From assembly GCA_964602445.1 (NCBI GenBank), contig CAZRQV010000048.1, positions 1 through 6,980 on the forward strand: a DNA stretch of 6,980 bases, read 5' to 3'. The notes beneath the pieces were generated by a model. The model was not told where the DNA came from. It searched no databases and saw only the letters and a list, made by a program, of their open reading frames with translations. Origin of the DNA: HGM12587 sp964602445. Its GTDB lineage: Bacteria; Bacillota; Clostridia; Lachnospirales; Lachnospiraceae. How positions within the stretch are numbered: the stretch's first letter is position 1; every line of letters begins with the position of its first letter. This document shows, piece after piece, positions 6,811 to 6,980 of the stretch. A program made the translations under genes and the position numbers.

Positions 6811-6980
6811 TTATCTTGCAACGATATCGTCTGCACTTTCCAGTCCGAATACAGTAACTACTGTTTCATTAGAAAGAGCTCCTTCGCCGCCAAGGACATA
6901 ACCGGATGCGATTTCATTTGCTGCCACATAATCTGCTGCAGCTGCTTCGCTGCCGTCTTTTGTTAATACCAGTGGTGCGT
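6811..6980 (-). CDS. C-terminal end of a CWB2-repeat (cell-wall-binding) surface protein; 5' part outside window
   Basis: Only the last 55 complete codons are visible, ending in TAA at 6811-6813. The product reads APLVLTKDG, then an Ala-rich helix, then SGYVLGGEGALSNETV and a short end at DDIVAR. This is the second half of a CWB2 repeat: A-P-L-(L/V)-L, a helix, then (Y/V)-V-L-G-G-x-x-A-(L/V)-S. The protein is therefore anchored non-covalently on the cell wall through C-terminal CWB2 repeats. Its N-terminal functional part cannot be seen, so its activity is unknown. It lies in the same direction as the protease gene, which also ends in CWB2, but a terminator and a new promoter between them argue for separate transcription. 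Confidence 0.88.
   Translation of the reverse strand, partial: APLVLTKDGSEAAAADYVAANEIASGYVLGGEGALSNETVVTVFGLESADDIVAR

Overview
The window is almost entirely one very long minus-strand gene, plus the 3' tail of a second minus-strand gene upstream of it. Codon use leans to GCA, ACA and GAA. There is a strong AAGGAG ribosome-binding site, a near-consensus sigma-A promoter and a compact U-tailed terminator. With the protein families present, this points to a Gram-positive, low-to-mid-GC Bacillota, most plausibly a gut Clostridia/Lachnospiraceae member. That assignment is inference; no rRNA or species marker is present.

Positions 6465 down to 1 (minus strand) encode at least 2155 residues of a secreted subtilisin-like (S8) serine protease of the C5a-peptidase/lactocepin type, open without a break to the window edge. 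In order it has a signal peptide, a long acidic propeptide, an S8 catalytic domain with intact D223/H320/N420/S689 and an inserted PA domain, an Fn3-like domain and further beta-sandwich domains. After these come two Big_2 Ig-like domains, an InlB B-repeat-like module, an F5/8-type C (discoidin-like) domain, two tandem FIVAR helical repeats, and the start of a CWB2 (cell wall binding repeat 2) anchor. The C-terminus and stop codon lie outside the window.

Positions 6466-6810 are a 345-base intergenic region with no gene. Read in the direction of transcription, it holds a terminator for the upstream gene, a possible weak distal promoter, a 9-bp dyad, a TTGACA-17-TATTAT promoter, a leader with a perfect 10-bp inverted repeat, and the ribosome-binding site.

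Positions 6811-6980 are the last 55 codons of another minus-strand gene, whose product also ends in a CWB2 repeat. The locus is therefore probably a cluster of separately transcribed, wall-bound surface proteins, of which the large protease is one. I see no defence system, mobile element, CRISPR array or RNA gene. The most interesting points are the protease's domain combination, the neighbouring CWB2 proteins and the leader dyad.
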